From Paludibacteraceae bacterium (lineage in GTDB: Bacteria; Bacteroidota; Bacteroidia; Bacteroidales; Paludibacteraceae), in NCBI GenBank assembly GCA_017550335.1, contig JAFZPM010000014.1, positions 124,001 to 188,000 of the forward strand: a stretch of DNA of 64,000 nucleotides, given 5' to 3'. The position numbers and the translations under genes are program-made. Under the pieces are notes generated by a model. It had not been told where the DNA came from. It ran no database searches and worked only from the letters and a program-made list of their open reading frames with translations. Below, one piece after another: positions 27,883 to 36,696 of this stretch (position 1 is its first letter; every line of letters begins with the position of its first letter).

Positions 27883-29766
27883 ATGAATGAGAAATTTAGA
27901 TTTATCGTATCAGCATTCCTTTTAGGAACATTAGGCATGCCATTCAACGCACATGCGGAGAAAAACCCTTTTGAGCAATATGAAAAGTTTCTCGAACCCG
28001 AGGATAAAGTTATCATCACCGAGAAGGAAGAGAAAATAACCTATTCAAGGAATTCTTCCGGAGTATCCGCCTCGCTCGAGACAAAGACGAAATACATGAA
28101 CCGTTATTACGGCGAGGACAGCGACTTCCAGATTTACTACAACGAGGAAGATACTAAACTTAAAAACATCAAGGAAACAAAGGCGACCCACACCCTTTCG
28201 TCGAACCTGGACAACGACGAGATCTTCTTCGACGGACTCAACGTATGCAAAGGGCGGACTGACCTGAGGGAGATCGGGGACAAAGCCTCTTTCCAATACG
28301 AACTGGAGTTCAACAACGCCATTCATTTGGCCAGAATCGTTTTCGCAGAAAAGGAATTCATCGGGAAACACACCATCTCAATAGAAGTACCGGCATGGCT
28401 GGACTTGGACATCAAGGAATTCAACTTCAACGGGAAGGTAAACAAGGACGTCAACAAAAGCGACAAGAAAACAATATATACCTTCACGATGGAGAACGTG
28501 AAACCGCTCAAAGACGAGAAGTTCGCGGAACCTGCCCTATACGTTTTCCCGAGCATAATATTCGTTTACCGCTCCGCCACACTATCCAACGGGAACAAAC
28601 TCACCTTGTTCAACACAGCCCAGGACCAATACGATTGGTACAACAGCTTGATGAAGCAAACGGTAGAGAACAACGACTTCCTTTGCTCCGAGACAAAGAA
28701 AATCGTAGCCAAATGCAAGAACGACTACGAGAAGATCGCCACCCTATACCAATGGGTACAGAAAAACATCCGCTATATCGCCTTCGAGAATGGCATCGCA
28801 GGCTTCAAGCCTCAGCTGGCCAGCAAAGTGTTGGACGACAAATACGGAGACTGCAAAGGAATGGCGAACCTACTGCGCAACATGCTGAGATGCGAGGGCA
28901 TTGACGGCAGAATGGTTTGGTTAGGGACCAGCGACCTTCCGTACAACTACTCCACGCCATCTTTGGCAGTGGACAATCATGCCATCTGCGCCGCGATCAT
29001 AGGGAAAGACACCATATTCCTAGATGCCACCTGCGAATATGCAGCCATGAAAGAATACCCGAAATCCATCGCAGGCCGTCCGGTAATGCTGGAGAACGGA
29101 GAGGATTGCATCCTGACCAAGGTGCCGGACAACCGTCCACACGACAACCTGGACAGCACGTATGTCTCCATGAAAGTGACAAACAACGGGTTGGAAGGAA
29201 TCTACAAGAACATACAAAGAGGAGAGGATAAAATCAAGTTCCTCTACCACTTCGACGACGACTACACCGACATCCTAGCATCCCTGAGATCAAGTTCATT
29301 CAAGGGACTTCCCGCAGAAGAGGAGCAGGTGAAGATCACAGGAACATCATCCTCCGACAAGGAGGTGGTGGTGGAATACCCATTCACCATGTCGGCACCT
29401 ATCACCCAATCGAATGGCAAATACTACATATCCATGGACTTCACCCACAGATTCATGTCCTTGGACATAGAAACGGCGAACCGCAAGACGAACCTTTACC
29501 TCAGGTACAGGGCCGTCGACGCCTTCACCTCAGAACTGACGATACCTGACGGCTATAAAGTATCTTACTTACCCGCCAACCTCACGATAGACAAGAAAAG
29601 GTACAAGTTCGAAGTGAAATACAAACAGAAGGGGGGAAAAATAACCTACACCCGATCCGTGACACTCAAGGACCACACCATTCCGACCAAGGAATTGGAT
29701 GAATGGAACAAGGATATCGAGAAACTGAAATCCGCATACATGGAGATGGTGACCTTGCAGAAATAA
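27883..29766 (+). CDS. exported DUF3857/transglutaminase-like protein with intact Cys-His-Asp
   Basis: The 627-residue protein has a signal peptide ending in NAHA. An N-terminal beta-rich DUF3857 domain (about 60-280) follows, then a transglutaminase-like core (about 280-400), then a C-terminal beta domain (DUF2569/DUF3858-type region, about 440-600). The core shows IATLYQWVQKNIRYIAFE, the nucleophile Cys in YGDCKGMANLLRNML, His in VDNHAICAAI and Asp in IFLDATCEY, so the papain-like triad is complete. Enzymes of this fold may act as proteases, amidases or cross-linkers; the real reaction here is unknown. It is probably periplasmic or surface-bound. A related gene without the triad follows 52 bases later on the same strand. 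Confidence 0.85.
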   Translation: MNEKFRFIVSAFLLGTLGMPFNAHAEKNPFEQYEKFLEPEDKVIITEKEEKITYSRNSSGVSASLETKTKYMNRYYGEDSDFQIYYNEEDTKLKNIKETKATHTLSSNLDNDEIFFDGLNVCKGRTDLREIGDKASFQYELEFNNAIHLARIVFAEKEFIGKHTISIEVPAWLDLDIKEFNFNGKVNKDVNKSDKKTIYTFTMENVKPLKDEKFAEPALYVFPSIIFVYRSATLSNGNKLTLFNTAQDQYDWYNSLMKQTVENNDFLCSETKKIVAKCKNDYEKIATLYQWVQKNIRYIAFENGIAGFKPQLASKVLDDKYGDCKGMANLLRNMLRCEGIDGRMVWLGTSDLPYNYSTPSLAVDNHAICAAIIGKDTIFLDATCEYAAMKEYPKSIAGRPVMLENGEDCILTKVPDNRPHDNLDSTYVSMKVTNNGLEGIYKNIQRGEDKIKFLYHFDDDYTDILASLRSSSFKGLPAEEEQVKITGTSSSDKEVVVEYPFTMSAPITQSNGKYYISMDFTHRFMSLDIETANRKTNLYLRYRAVDAFTSELTIPDGYKVSYLPANLTIDKKRYKFEVKYKQKGGKITYTRSVTLKDHTIPTKELDEWNKDIEKLKSAYMEMVTLQK

Positions 29767-29818
29767 ATAAAACCCGGAAACAAAATCAGGACAACATTGT
29801 CCACAAAACGATCATAAA

Positions 29819-31978
29819 ATGAAAAGATACATAGCAATCATAGCCGCACTGGCATTCATTCTCCCCTCTCAGGCAAGAAGGAGACCTCTCAACGAAGAGA
29901 AAACGATCAACGAGATATGGGCCCGCACAGACATGCCGGAATTCAACGAATTCACGTTGGACGACAAATACAAGGACGAACCGGTGATATTCCTCGCAAG
30001 ATACGATGAGTTCATCGGGAAAGAGAGGGCTATCGTCACAGGCAACATCCTCCCTATAACCATCAAGAAGCTATCCCGCTATCTGGTGAAGATAAACGAC
30101 AACAGCGCCATCAAGTCATTCTCGGAAATCGAATACAAGAACTATTCGCAACAATACAAAAGTGTCGTAGGCATCCGCATCCACAAACAGGACGGCACAC
30201 TCGTGGAACTAAACCCGAACGACTACATCAAAGTCAGCACGAACCTGAAAAGCAAAAAGACCAAAAGCAACGTGTCCAAAATCGCCGTCCCCAACCTACA
30301 GAAAGGTGACATCGTGGACTATTTCATATACCAGGAAATAGATTTGCTCTTCTCCGAACAGTTCGAGTACCCGATCAGCGGCTTCGCACCCATCCAGAAA
30401 TACCGATTCCATGGAGAATTCAACACCATGCAGAAATCCTGGTATTGGCTGCCGAAATCAATAAAAGCGACAGAGTCCACGAACAATGGAACGGATCTCC
30501 TGGATTTCAAACTGACTGACATAGCGAAAAGGGAGAAACAGTCGTTTAATGCTCCATACAGAGACGAGCCAAGACTGAAACTTGCCTTCGCCAAATATAT
30601 CAGCCCATGCAAGAAATCTCCGATCGAAAAGGAACTAAAGTCTCTTAACCGCATGACAAAAGAGACGACACCCAACAGGGTCAACGACATAATCAACGAC
30701 TACGCCTGGAGCTACTCCAAAGCGCCAACATTATCCTGGCTTTACAGACGAGCTTACAAAAACATTCAATCCGCCCTGAAAAAACATCTGGCAGAGACCC
30801 CCAACATGCCTGATAAACAAAAAGCTGACGAGATATACAATTACCTTTGCTTCGCCTCCAGAACACAAGGAATAACCCTCGACACCAAGAGTTTCTGGCA
30901 ATTCTTCAGCGCCCTGACCAGCAGCTTCGGCATAACGCACATGCAAGGCTGCGTCTACGACAGATACTCAGGAGAATGGGAAAGCCACCTATTCGACAGT
31001 GACTACGATTTCACCTTGAGGATAAACGACGGGACCTACTACTACCCTGTCTCATCCCTCACGCCTTGCGCGATTGATAAGCCTTCCATCTACGAAGGCA
31101 TGGAAGCCATAATGGTAAACGCAGGCAACAAAACGATGAAATACAAAGCATGCAAGGACTACAACAAACTCGTGCACAAGAAGATTAATGTCACCCCTGC
31201 GGAAAAGAACAGGTACGAATATGCGATCAACGTGGCGCTGGACAAAAGCGACGCCAACGCACTAGACATTGACCGTACAGTCTCCGTGTTCGGTTCGCAC
31301 AAGAGCGACATCAGAGACAACCTGGGCACGCTTCACGATTGGGACTCCATCATGCGCGTACACTTCAAAATCCAAGAGAATTTCGAAGAGGACGCGAAGA
31401 AAAACGGCATGACCGCAGAGAAAATCAGCCAATACAAGTCTTACTTCGCCCAAGAATCCCACAACCAGAGAAAAGATTTCGAAAAAGAGGCGAAGGAATA
31501 CTTCGCCAACCACGTGGATACGGTAAGCGCATACACGATCAAATCCTACGGACTGTTCTCCGACAAACCTGCCTTCATCTACTCCTCATCCGCAAAAGTC
31601 GGCGAGTTGGTGAAGACAACCCCTGATTGCAAGATCATCAGCGTAGGACGGCTTATAAAAGATTTGGATTTCTCTTCCTTGAAGAAAGAGAGGAAGAGCG
31701 ATGTCGCCATAAAAAGCACCAGCCAAACCATCTACAAGATCACACTCGACATACCAACCGGCTACAAGGTGGAAGACCTCTCCCAACTCCAAAGCAACGT
31801 TTCCAACAGTTGCGGAGCTTTTGCCTCTAACGCGAAGGTGGAGAATAACAAACTGGTCCTCTCCGTGGATTGGAAAATCAACAACGTGGAATTCCCCGCT
31901 CAGGAATGGAGCAAACTGTTGGAGATATTCAACGCTTACGAAGCTTTCTTCAACAAGTCCGCGGTACTGAGCCGATAA
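29819..31978 (+). CDS. exported DUF3857-domain protein with degenerate transglutaminase-like region
   Basis: The 719-residue protein has a signal peptide (RYIAIIAALAFILPSQA) and the DUF3857 beta domain (about 45-260, with NILPITIKKLSRYLVKINDNS and LQKGDIVDYFIYQEIDLLF). The part aligned with the transglutaminase core (about 310-420) keeps the helix KADEIYNYLCFASRTQGI. In place of the YGDCKG nucleophile motif, however, it reads DTKSFWQFFSALTSSFGI, and the later His and Asp motifs are not preserved. It therefore looks catalytically dead in that domain. It follows the intact paralogue by 52 bases, probably on one transcript, ending at the terminator at 32002. A role as a partner or regulator of the first protein is inference. 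Confidence 0.8.
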   Translation: MKRYIAIIAALAFILPSQARRRPLNEEKTINEIWARTDMPEFNEFTLDDKYKDEPVIFLARYDEFIGKERAIVTGNILPITIKKLSRYLVKINDNSAIKSFSEIEYKNYSQQYKSVVGIRIHKQDGTLVELNPNDYIKVSTNLKSKKTKSNVSKIAVPNLQKGDIVDYFIYQEIDLLFSEQFEYPISGFAPIQKYRFHGEFNTMQKSWYWLPKSIKATESTNNGTDLLDFKLTDIAKREKQSFNAPYRDEPRLKLAFAKYISPCKKSPIEKELKSLNRMTKETTPNRVNDIINDYAWSYSKAPTLSWLYRRAYKNIQSALKKHLAETPNMPDKQKADEIYNYLCFASRTQGITLDTKSFWQFFSALTSSFGITHMQGCVYDRYSGEWESHLFDSDYDFTLRINDGTYYYPVSSLTPCAIDKPSIYEGMEAIMVNAGNKTMKYKACKDYNKLVHKKINVTPAEKNRYEYAINVALDKSDANALDIDRTVSVFGSHKSDIRDNLGTLHDWDSIMRVHFKIQENFEEDAKKNGMTAEKISQYKSYFAQESHNQRKDFEKEAKEYFANHVDTVSAYTIKSYGLFSDKPAFIYSSSAKVGELVKTTPDCKIISVGRLIKDLDFSSLKKERKSDVAIKSTSQTIYKITLDIPTGYKVEDLSQLQSNVSNSCGAFASNAKVENNKLVLSVDWKINNVEFPAQEWSKLLEIFNAYEAFFNKSAVLSR

Positions 31979-32001
31979 GCGACGTACACCACCGCATCAA
32001 C

Positions 32002-32040
32002 AAAGGGTCAGGTCCGTTTCTGGGCTTGACCCTTTATTTT
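32002..32040 (+). terminator. intrinsic terminator after the DUF3857 pair
   Basis: AAAGGGTCA (32002-32010) pairs with TGACCCTTT (32027-32035), followed by ATTTT. The next 210 bases up to the tRNA-Gly promoter hold no gene or repeat that I could recognise. Confidence 0.75.
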
Positions 32041-32250
32041 ACCACAGACAACCTGCATCACCTTCCAAGGGAGGTTCACTCCACCGAGTTCCATGGACTC
32101 AACACCGAGGCCACCCCTCATAGCACCTGAATTTCGCCACATATGGAACACACAGATCCCGAAACCGGCGAGACCCCGCATCCCATTACAAAGAGACAAA
32201 AAGCGGGGAAAATTTTCTTCGCGACGAACCGAAATCAAAAAATTTATTAC

Positions 32251-32258
32251 TACCTTTG
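32251..32258 (+). promoter_or_regulatory. -7 element of tRNA-Gly
   Basis: TACCTTTG fits TAnnTTTG and lies 42 bases before the tRNA. A clear -33 TTG is missing. Confidence 0.5.
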
Positions 32259-32300
32259 TGTCACCAAAAGAGAAGGGGGTCGCAAGACGTTCCCGGCCTT

Positions 32301-32373
32301 GCGGTAATAGCTCAGTTGGTAGAGCACTAGCTTCCCAAGCTGGGGGTCGCGGGTTCGAGTCCCGTTTACCGCT
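32301..32373 (+). tRNA. tRNA-Gly (anticodon CCC)
   Basis: The acceptor stem GCGGTAA pairs with TTACCGC. The D arm is GCTC-AGTTGGTA-GAGC. The anticodon stem CTAGC/GCTGG (one T-G pair) holds the loop TTCCCAA, giving anticodon CCC. The T arm is GCGGG-TTCGAGT-CCCGT. Discriminator T; no CCA is encoded. Confidence 0.95.
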
Positions 32374-32375
32374 CG

Positions 32376-32411
32376 AAGAGGATATGTCGGCAAGATATAT
32401 CCTCTTTTTTA
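32376..32411 (+). terminator. intrinsic terminator after tRNA-Gly
   Basis: AAGAGGATAT (32376-32385) pairs perfectly with ATATCCTCTT (32397-32406), and the T run continues to 32410. Confidence 0.9.
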
Positions 32412-32463
32412 TACCATCTACCCGACGATCCAATCCGCCTTGCGTCAATTTCCACCCACACCA

Positions 32464-32856
32464 CTAATCATGGCATTTGAGTCGCACGCTTGTATTGCTC
32501 ATGTTTATCCGCGGGTTATCGATCAGATACACAATTTCCAAGGAGTCTCCCTTCCTCAGATGATCAGAAGAAGACTCACCCTCATAGGGAAGGCCATCCA
32601 CCCGGAACATGTACAAAAGATGGGTAGTATTGCCATGCCTGCCAAGCCGCACCGACCTTTCACCTGTAACGACCGCACTTGCACAGACGCCATCCTTCCT
32701 CAGTTGGTATGTACGAAGGTATCCCTTAATAAACACACTATCAACGATATAATAGGATAAAAAGATCGCCAGTCCCCATCCGATTATATTCAAGGCTAAT
32801 CGGAAAGGATCGAATTTCCTGACTGTTTCTTTCCTCTTTTTCGGCATTTCTTCCAA
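32464..32856 (-). CDS. small membrane-anchored hypothetical protein
   Basis: The 130-residue product begins with a lysine/arginine-rich cytoplasmic stretch (MPKKRKETVRK). One transmembrane helix (about 21-43, LALNIIGWGLAIFLSYYIVDSVF) and a small beta-rich outer domain follow (ASAVVTGERSVRLGR, YMFRVDGLPYEGES, GDSLEIVYLIDNPRINMS). The last segment resembles DUF3592-type proteins (extracytoplasmic beta domain with D-P-x-x-N/R near the end), but I do not assign it. Met4 at 32847 is an alternative start. A TATATTTG box lies at 32937-32944 on the minus strand, about 80 bases upstream. Confidence 0.65.
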   Translation of the reverse strand: MEEMPKKRKETVRKFDPFRLALNIIGWGLAIFLSYYIVDSVFIKGYLRTYQLRKDGVCASAVVTGERSVRLGRHGNTTHLLYMFRVDGLPYEGESSSDHLRKGDSLEIVYLIDNPRINMSNTSVRLKCHD

Positions 32857-32936
32857 TCACTTATTTATCTTCCAAGCATCCGCCTTCGAAGATCTGCGCA
32901 CCAAACACCCCATCTTCATGTCCAGCACCTCCCTCA

Positions 32937-32944
32937 CAAATATA
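32937..32944 (-). promoter_or_regulatory. -7 element before the small membrane protein
   Basis: The minus strand reads TATATTTG, a match to TAnnTTTG, about 80 bases before the start at 32856. No correctly spaced TTG was seen. Confidence 0.4.
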
Positions 32945-33104
32945 CGACAATAATTCATGGGATGAAACATATGACAGGGAATCCACCCATCACACCGTCA
33001 TCCAGCTTAAATTCCTTTAATTTCATACCTACAAAGTAGTTAAGCATTACACCTGCGTTTGGGACAAAAAGTTTAACAAGTGGACCACACATCAGTCTTT
33101 TTTT

Positions 33105-33112
33105 TATCTTTG
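33105..33112 (+). promoter_or_regulatory. -7 element before the YD-like repeat protein
   Basis: TATCTTTG fits TAnnTTTG and lies 35 bases before the ATG at 33148. The gap between 32857 and 33147 otherwise holds only the divergent element at 32937. Confidence 0.5.
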
Positions 33113-33147
33113 TTCTATATCGCGATAACTAACTAAAACTGTCTTTT

Positions 33148-34050
33148 ATGAAATATATAGTCTCGTTGTTCCTGCTATTCATTTCAGCTAATCTGTTAGC
33201 AACGGATGCGACGGATGTGTCCATAATGCATCTTAATGGGCCTGTCAAATCATATAGTAAAGACAGGGAAACATTTCACTTTGACAGGTCGGGTAATTTG
33301 ACCCATGCTAAACGATCGACAAAGGTGGATGTTATTGTCAGCTGGGATGAGTACTACACCCATACTTTTGACGAAAACGGGAAACGAATAAGAACATATG
33401 TATACAAGGACTCGACCTGTAAGGGTCAACGGAATGAGATCGGTTACGATTACAACGAAGACGGCACTTTGAAAGAACATCATGCTACTCGCTTTAGCAT
33501 GTTCCCTGAATGGAACTGGAAAAATATTTTATCAGAATATGGCAAAAAAAAGCACAAGCCAAACAGTGTGACGAAAAAGGTTCATAAAGCAGATACCATT
33601 TTTTGTTCCTGTAAAGAAAAGCAGCCGAGGCGTTGCAAAGATACCACTTACTGTTCCTACAACGAAAAGGGGGAATTGGCATTATATAAACGAATTAGTC
33701 CCCTAATATGTTATGAAATATCTTTCGGTGAAGATACGATTACAAGTATCCAGTTAAATGGATACTTCACATATGTCACTAATTCCAAAGACCAACTGCT
33801 CGAATTTTCCCAAATATACGAAGATGAAGCAAATATTGAACGTTACAAATACAATGAACAAGGTTTGTTGGTAGAAAAAAGCATGTATCGGAAAAATTAT
33901 CGTAAAGGTATGATTTTCTGGGGAATTCGCAACATCGATTGTGTGATCACCTATAAATACGACTCGTGGAACAATCTGGTGGGAGAAGAGTGGTATCACA
34001 AAGACACAAAGAAGACAGACATAAAAAACTATCCGATAGAATACTATTGA
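33148..34050 (+). CDS. exported protein with YD/RHS-like short repeats
   Basis: The 300-residue product has a signal peptide (MKYIVSLFLLFISANLLA). At least six short units follow of the form (F/Y)-(D/N)-x-x-G-x-L with flanking charged strands: FDRSGNLTHAK, FDENGKRIRTY, YNEDGTLKEHH, YNEKGELALYK, YNEQGLLVEKS and the looser YDSWNNLVGEE. This is like the YD repeats of RHS proteins, which wrap into beta sheets, but the protein is far too short for an RHS shell. A cysteine-rich insert (FCSCKEKQPRRC) sits in the middle. Base composition looks more AT-rich than its neighbours, which could mean transfer. The function is unknown. Confidence 0.75.
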   Translation: MKYIVSLFLLFISANLLATDATDVSIMHLNGPVKSYSKDRETFHFDRSGNLTHAKRSTKVDVIVSWDEYYTHTFDENGKRIRTYVYKDSTCKGQRNEIGYDYNEDGTLKEHHATRFSMFPEWNWKNILSEYGKKKHKPNSVTKKVHKADTIFCSCKEKQPRRCKDTTYCSYNEKGELALYKRISPLICYEISFGEDTITSIQLNGYFTYVTNSKDQLLEFSQIYEDEANIERYKYNEQGLLVEKSMYRKNYRKGMIFWGIRNIDCVITYKYDSWNNLVGEEWYHKDTKKTDIKNYPIEYY

Positions 34051-34123
34051 CGCTAAAATATGGACGTCGCATCATTGGCAACGTCTATTTCCATGATATT
34101 GAGGAGGATGCGTATAACAGAGG

Positions 34124-34876
34124 TTATGTCTCTCCTCTCTCCCACCTATGGTCTATCTTGTACCCACACGCTTCGAGGTCTTCACAAAACAACTCTTCAA
34201 AAGCATGGAGCTTATGAGCGATCTTCAACACAAGGGGATGTCCAGCACTCACCTTTCCCAACGCGACATCTCTTTGGATGTTCTTCTCTTCCGCGATGCT
34301 TTTCCCGTACAAATATGCAAGCCTTTCTTTGTACCTTGCATGCCCTGTCATTTTAAAGATATACGCGGACTTGATCAGACTCGGATAAAGATATTGATAA
34401 TCAATGTTATCATTGAAATCCAAACCCATCAGTAGTTCTGCCACATTTTCGAGATGATCGTTGTATTTATCGATGAAAGGGAAAACCTTTTCATCGATCA
34501 GTTCCTGCATCGCGGCGCGAACTGGTTGGAACTCCTCCACAGTAGAAACAAAGTAATTGGGTGAGAACAGATCCTTATGTTTCTCCGGCATACATACCTT
34601 CGAAATCGTCGTCTTACTTTCTTCATTTATAACGCCATACCTAAGCAATAGTTCATCCAGTCCTTTTTCCACCTCCTTGAAATATAGTCTCACAGAGAAG
34701 GGCTCGATGCCATATCTATTCGAATAAACGCAATAACCGGATGCCATCAACGCATGATTGCCATTCGACACGTTCGACTTTCTGAACACATAGGTCTTCA
34801 CTGCATGTGTCATTTTGTAGTCCCTTACATCAAGAGACCGGTAAAACTCCATCAGATCCTTCTGCGTTATCGCCAT
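34124..34876 (-). CDS. hypothetical protein
   Basis: This 250-residue protein is not one I recognise. It lacks a signal peptide or membrane segment and looks mostly helical and soluble. Segments such as FSVRLYFKEVEKGLDELLLRYG and FPFIDKYNDHLENVAELLMG suggest an alpha-helical cytoplasmic protein, and the C-terminal half (YPSLIKSAYIFKMTGHARYKERLAYLYG) has the spacing of helical hairpins. It is 62 bases downstream of the L,D-transpeptidase gene on the same strand and could be cotranscribed. The reading frame is a clean ATG start with good coding character. Confidence 0.7.
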   Translation of the reverse strand: MAITQKDLMEFYRSLDVRDYKMTHAVKTYVFRKSNVSNGNHALMASGYCVYSNRYGIEPFSVRLYFKEVEKGLDELLLRYGVINEESKTTISKVCMPEKHKDLFSPNYFVSTVEEFQPVRAAMQELIDEKVFPFIDKYNDHLENVAELLMGLDFNDNIDYQYLYPSLIKSAYIFKMTGHARYKERLAYLYGKSIAEEKNIQRDVALGKVSAGHPLVLKIAHKLHAFEELFCEDLEACGYKIDHRWERGET

Positions 34877-34938
34877 ACTTCATTCAATCTATTGTCTGGA
34901 CAGACATTATGGGTGACTATGATTCCTCGCAAGCTTCG

Positions 34939-35568
34939 CTATTTGAATATCCACAGCAAAACGGCTTTATTGGTGGACGCTTTTATCTTGGAATCAATAT
35001 AATTCATTATCTCATCACACACGACCGGGCATCCAGCGCTTGCGGTGGTTGGCCAGTCGCAATACGCATATTCGTACGAGTGGAGCACCACCAGACGTTT
35101 GAACGCATTGTTGTTGGTCTTTTCCAAACCATGCAATTTATAATGGAAATGCACGCCGAAATTACTATAAGAGCGGATTCCTATCCGATACTTTCCTTCC
35201 GATGAGCAGTAACTGTTTGGCACATTGCTAAATTTCACATGATCGACAGTGTTACCTTCTCCAAAGCCATGGCTAACCAATGCCGTCTTCAAAATCTTGT
35301 TCGATTTCAAATCGTATATGAACATCCTTTTGGTATACAAGTCATAGGAGAAATCGATCAGGATGCACCAATTGGAGTTCATGCCATTCTGTTTCACGAA
35401 CGTCTTCGCCTCCTCCGCCTTCCGGTGGATTTTCGACACGTCAGCGATATCCTTCACACGCAGTTGCTGTTGCTCCTGCGAATCATTTGTCTCTTCCGCA
35501 TTGACCGAAATGGAGAATGTGACAAACAGAATAAATAGAAATATATTTTTTGCCATTAGATTCATCAC
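34939..35568 (-). CDS. murein L,D-transpeptidase catalytic-domain (YkuD_2-like) protein
   Basis: The 209-residue exported protein has a signal peptide (NIFLFILFVTFSISVNA). Its fold is that of the murein L,D-transpeptidase catalytic domain family common in Bacteroidota. Diagnostic segments are ALVSHGFGEGNT, FGVHFHYKLHGLEKTNNNA, RLVVLHSYEYA (His163) and the nucleophile Cys180 in TTASAGCPVV. The conserved SxGC arrangement is intact. Members are predicted to process or cross-link peptidoglycan stem peptides in the periplasm, though biochemical proof for this subfamily is thin. The unknown gene at 34124 follows by 62 bases. Start could also be Met2 or Met5. Confidence 0.82.
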   Translation of the reverse strand: MMNLMAKNIFLFILFVTFSISVNAEETNDSQEQQQLRVKDIADVSKIHRKAEEAKTFVKQNGMNSNWCILIDFSYDLYTKRMFIYDLKSNKILKTALVSHGFGEGNTVDHVKFSNVPNSYCSSEGKYRIGIRSYSNFGVHFHYKLHGLEKTNNNAFKRLVVLHSYEYAYCDWPTTASAGCPVVCDEIMNYIDSKIKASTNKAVLLWIFK

Positions 35569-35821
35569 GCGTTTTTTTACCTGAGATTATGAATAGCCTA
35601 TATATCACGAAGCGTCTCTTCCAAACACCTCTTCCTCTTAAGCCAACAACGAAAAAAAAGGAAATTTATTATCCGACCACGATTGTTATTGCATAAACAC
35701 CGCTTCCGAAAACAGACAGTATGATAAAATTACACACCCATATTCCATCATGCTATTGGATAATCCAAAATATTATTATACATTTACAAAGTGTTAATTA
35801 TTAATCATCAAAAGGAGATTT

Positions 35822-36466
35822 ATGATAGACATTAGAATCATCGATGGAGAATTTGAAATCGGCGGAGATTTTGATCTTGGATATATGGGAGTATACGACG
35901 ATGATATGATTACCATAGAGAACACCCCCGGCGAAGTACGCGAATGGGGAATCGTCGCCGACAACAACAAAGAAGACAGTTCGGACGAGGAATTGGCGAA
36001 ATTCCTGACGAAATACTTCAACGACTTCGAAAAGAAGGTGAAGAAGAACCGCAAGCAGGTGAACAACAACTTCCTCCGAAACATATATCTAGACATGAAC
36101 AACGCAGGCACGGAGTTTTGGAACATAGAGAAGATATTCGATCCGAACGCCGTACCGAAGGGAGAGAAAATGGACGACACGCTTTACGACATACACGAAG
36201 AGGAGTTAGGAAAGGCGGCGAACGAATACGAGGGATCCCCGAACGACGGATCCGTCGAGAAGGCCGACTTCGAGGCGCTGCTCAAAGAGTACTTCCCTAT
36301 GTTCAGATGGGACGCACTCATCGAAGAGGTTGTTCCTGAGACACTGCACCTATGCGACGGCTCCATCGCCTTCCAATGTTCGGACGACTACAACAACACA
36401 TTCCTATGTGGCGCGTACGACGAGCTCGACGAGGACCTGATATTCAGCGACTGGCACAACTTCTGA
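35822..36466 (+). CDS. hypothetical acidic cytoplasmic protein
   Basis: The 214-residue protein is strongly acidic (for example GEFEIGGDFDLGYMGVYDDD at the start and CGAYDELDEDLIFSDWHNF at the end). It has no signal peptide or membrane helix. I do not recognise the family. The start is supported by an AAAGGAG sequence nine bases before the ATG, a Shine-Dalgarno-like site that is uncommon among the genes here. It stands alone, with gaps of 253 bases upstream and 230 bases downstream. Composition and isolation would fit an immunity-type or accessory protein, but that is speculation. Confidence 0.7.
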   Translation: MIDIRIIDGEFEIGGDFDLGYMGVYDDDMITIENTPGEVREWGIVADNNKEDSSDEELAKFLTKYFNDFEKKVKKNRKQVNNNFLRNIYLDMNNAGTEFWNIEKIFDPNAVPKGEKMDDTLYDIHEEELGKAANEYEGSPNDGSVEKADFEALLKEYFPMFRWDALIEEVVPETLHLCDGSIAFQCSDDYNNTFLCGAYDELDEDLIFSDWHNF

Positions 36467-36667
36467 TTGTGACGAATGATAATAACTACTTTTTTGACGG
36501 CAAAGGGGCGAGGAGCGAATGTTTCTCGGCCCTTTCGCATATTTACACACACTGATCCCTCACAGAATGTTCAGCGTCACCCCTGGCGAGAGGGGCAATC
36601 ACCGCCGACGCTTCAGAAAAAACGCGTCAAATGAAGCGATTCGGCAAGAACAGAAGTTTTTTTGTTA

Positions 36668-36675
36668 TAAATTTG
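36668..36675 (+). promoter_or_regulatory. -7 element of the heptose operon
   Basis: TAAATTTG matches TAnnTTTG and lies 21 bases before the hddA ATG at 36697. No TTG at the expected distance. Confidence 0.5.
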
Positions 36676-36696
36676 CAAAAGTAACAAAGACATAAC

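Noticed and set aside
27531..27890. Open frame across tRNA-Gln and its terminator on the plus strand, and a 78-codon one on the minus strand (27555-27791)
   Set aside because: Both are translations of the tRNA (for example LSHEDSNLDRQ) and of non-coding bases, a known artefact.
32093..32467. Open frame across tRNA-Gly, with NSSVGRALASQAGG
   Set aside because: This string is the well-known false translation of tRNA genes; no domain and no start context.
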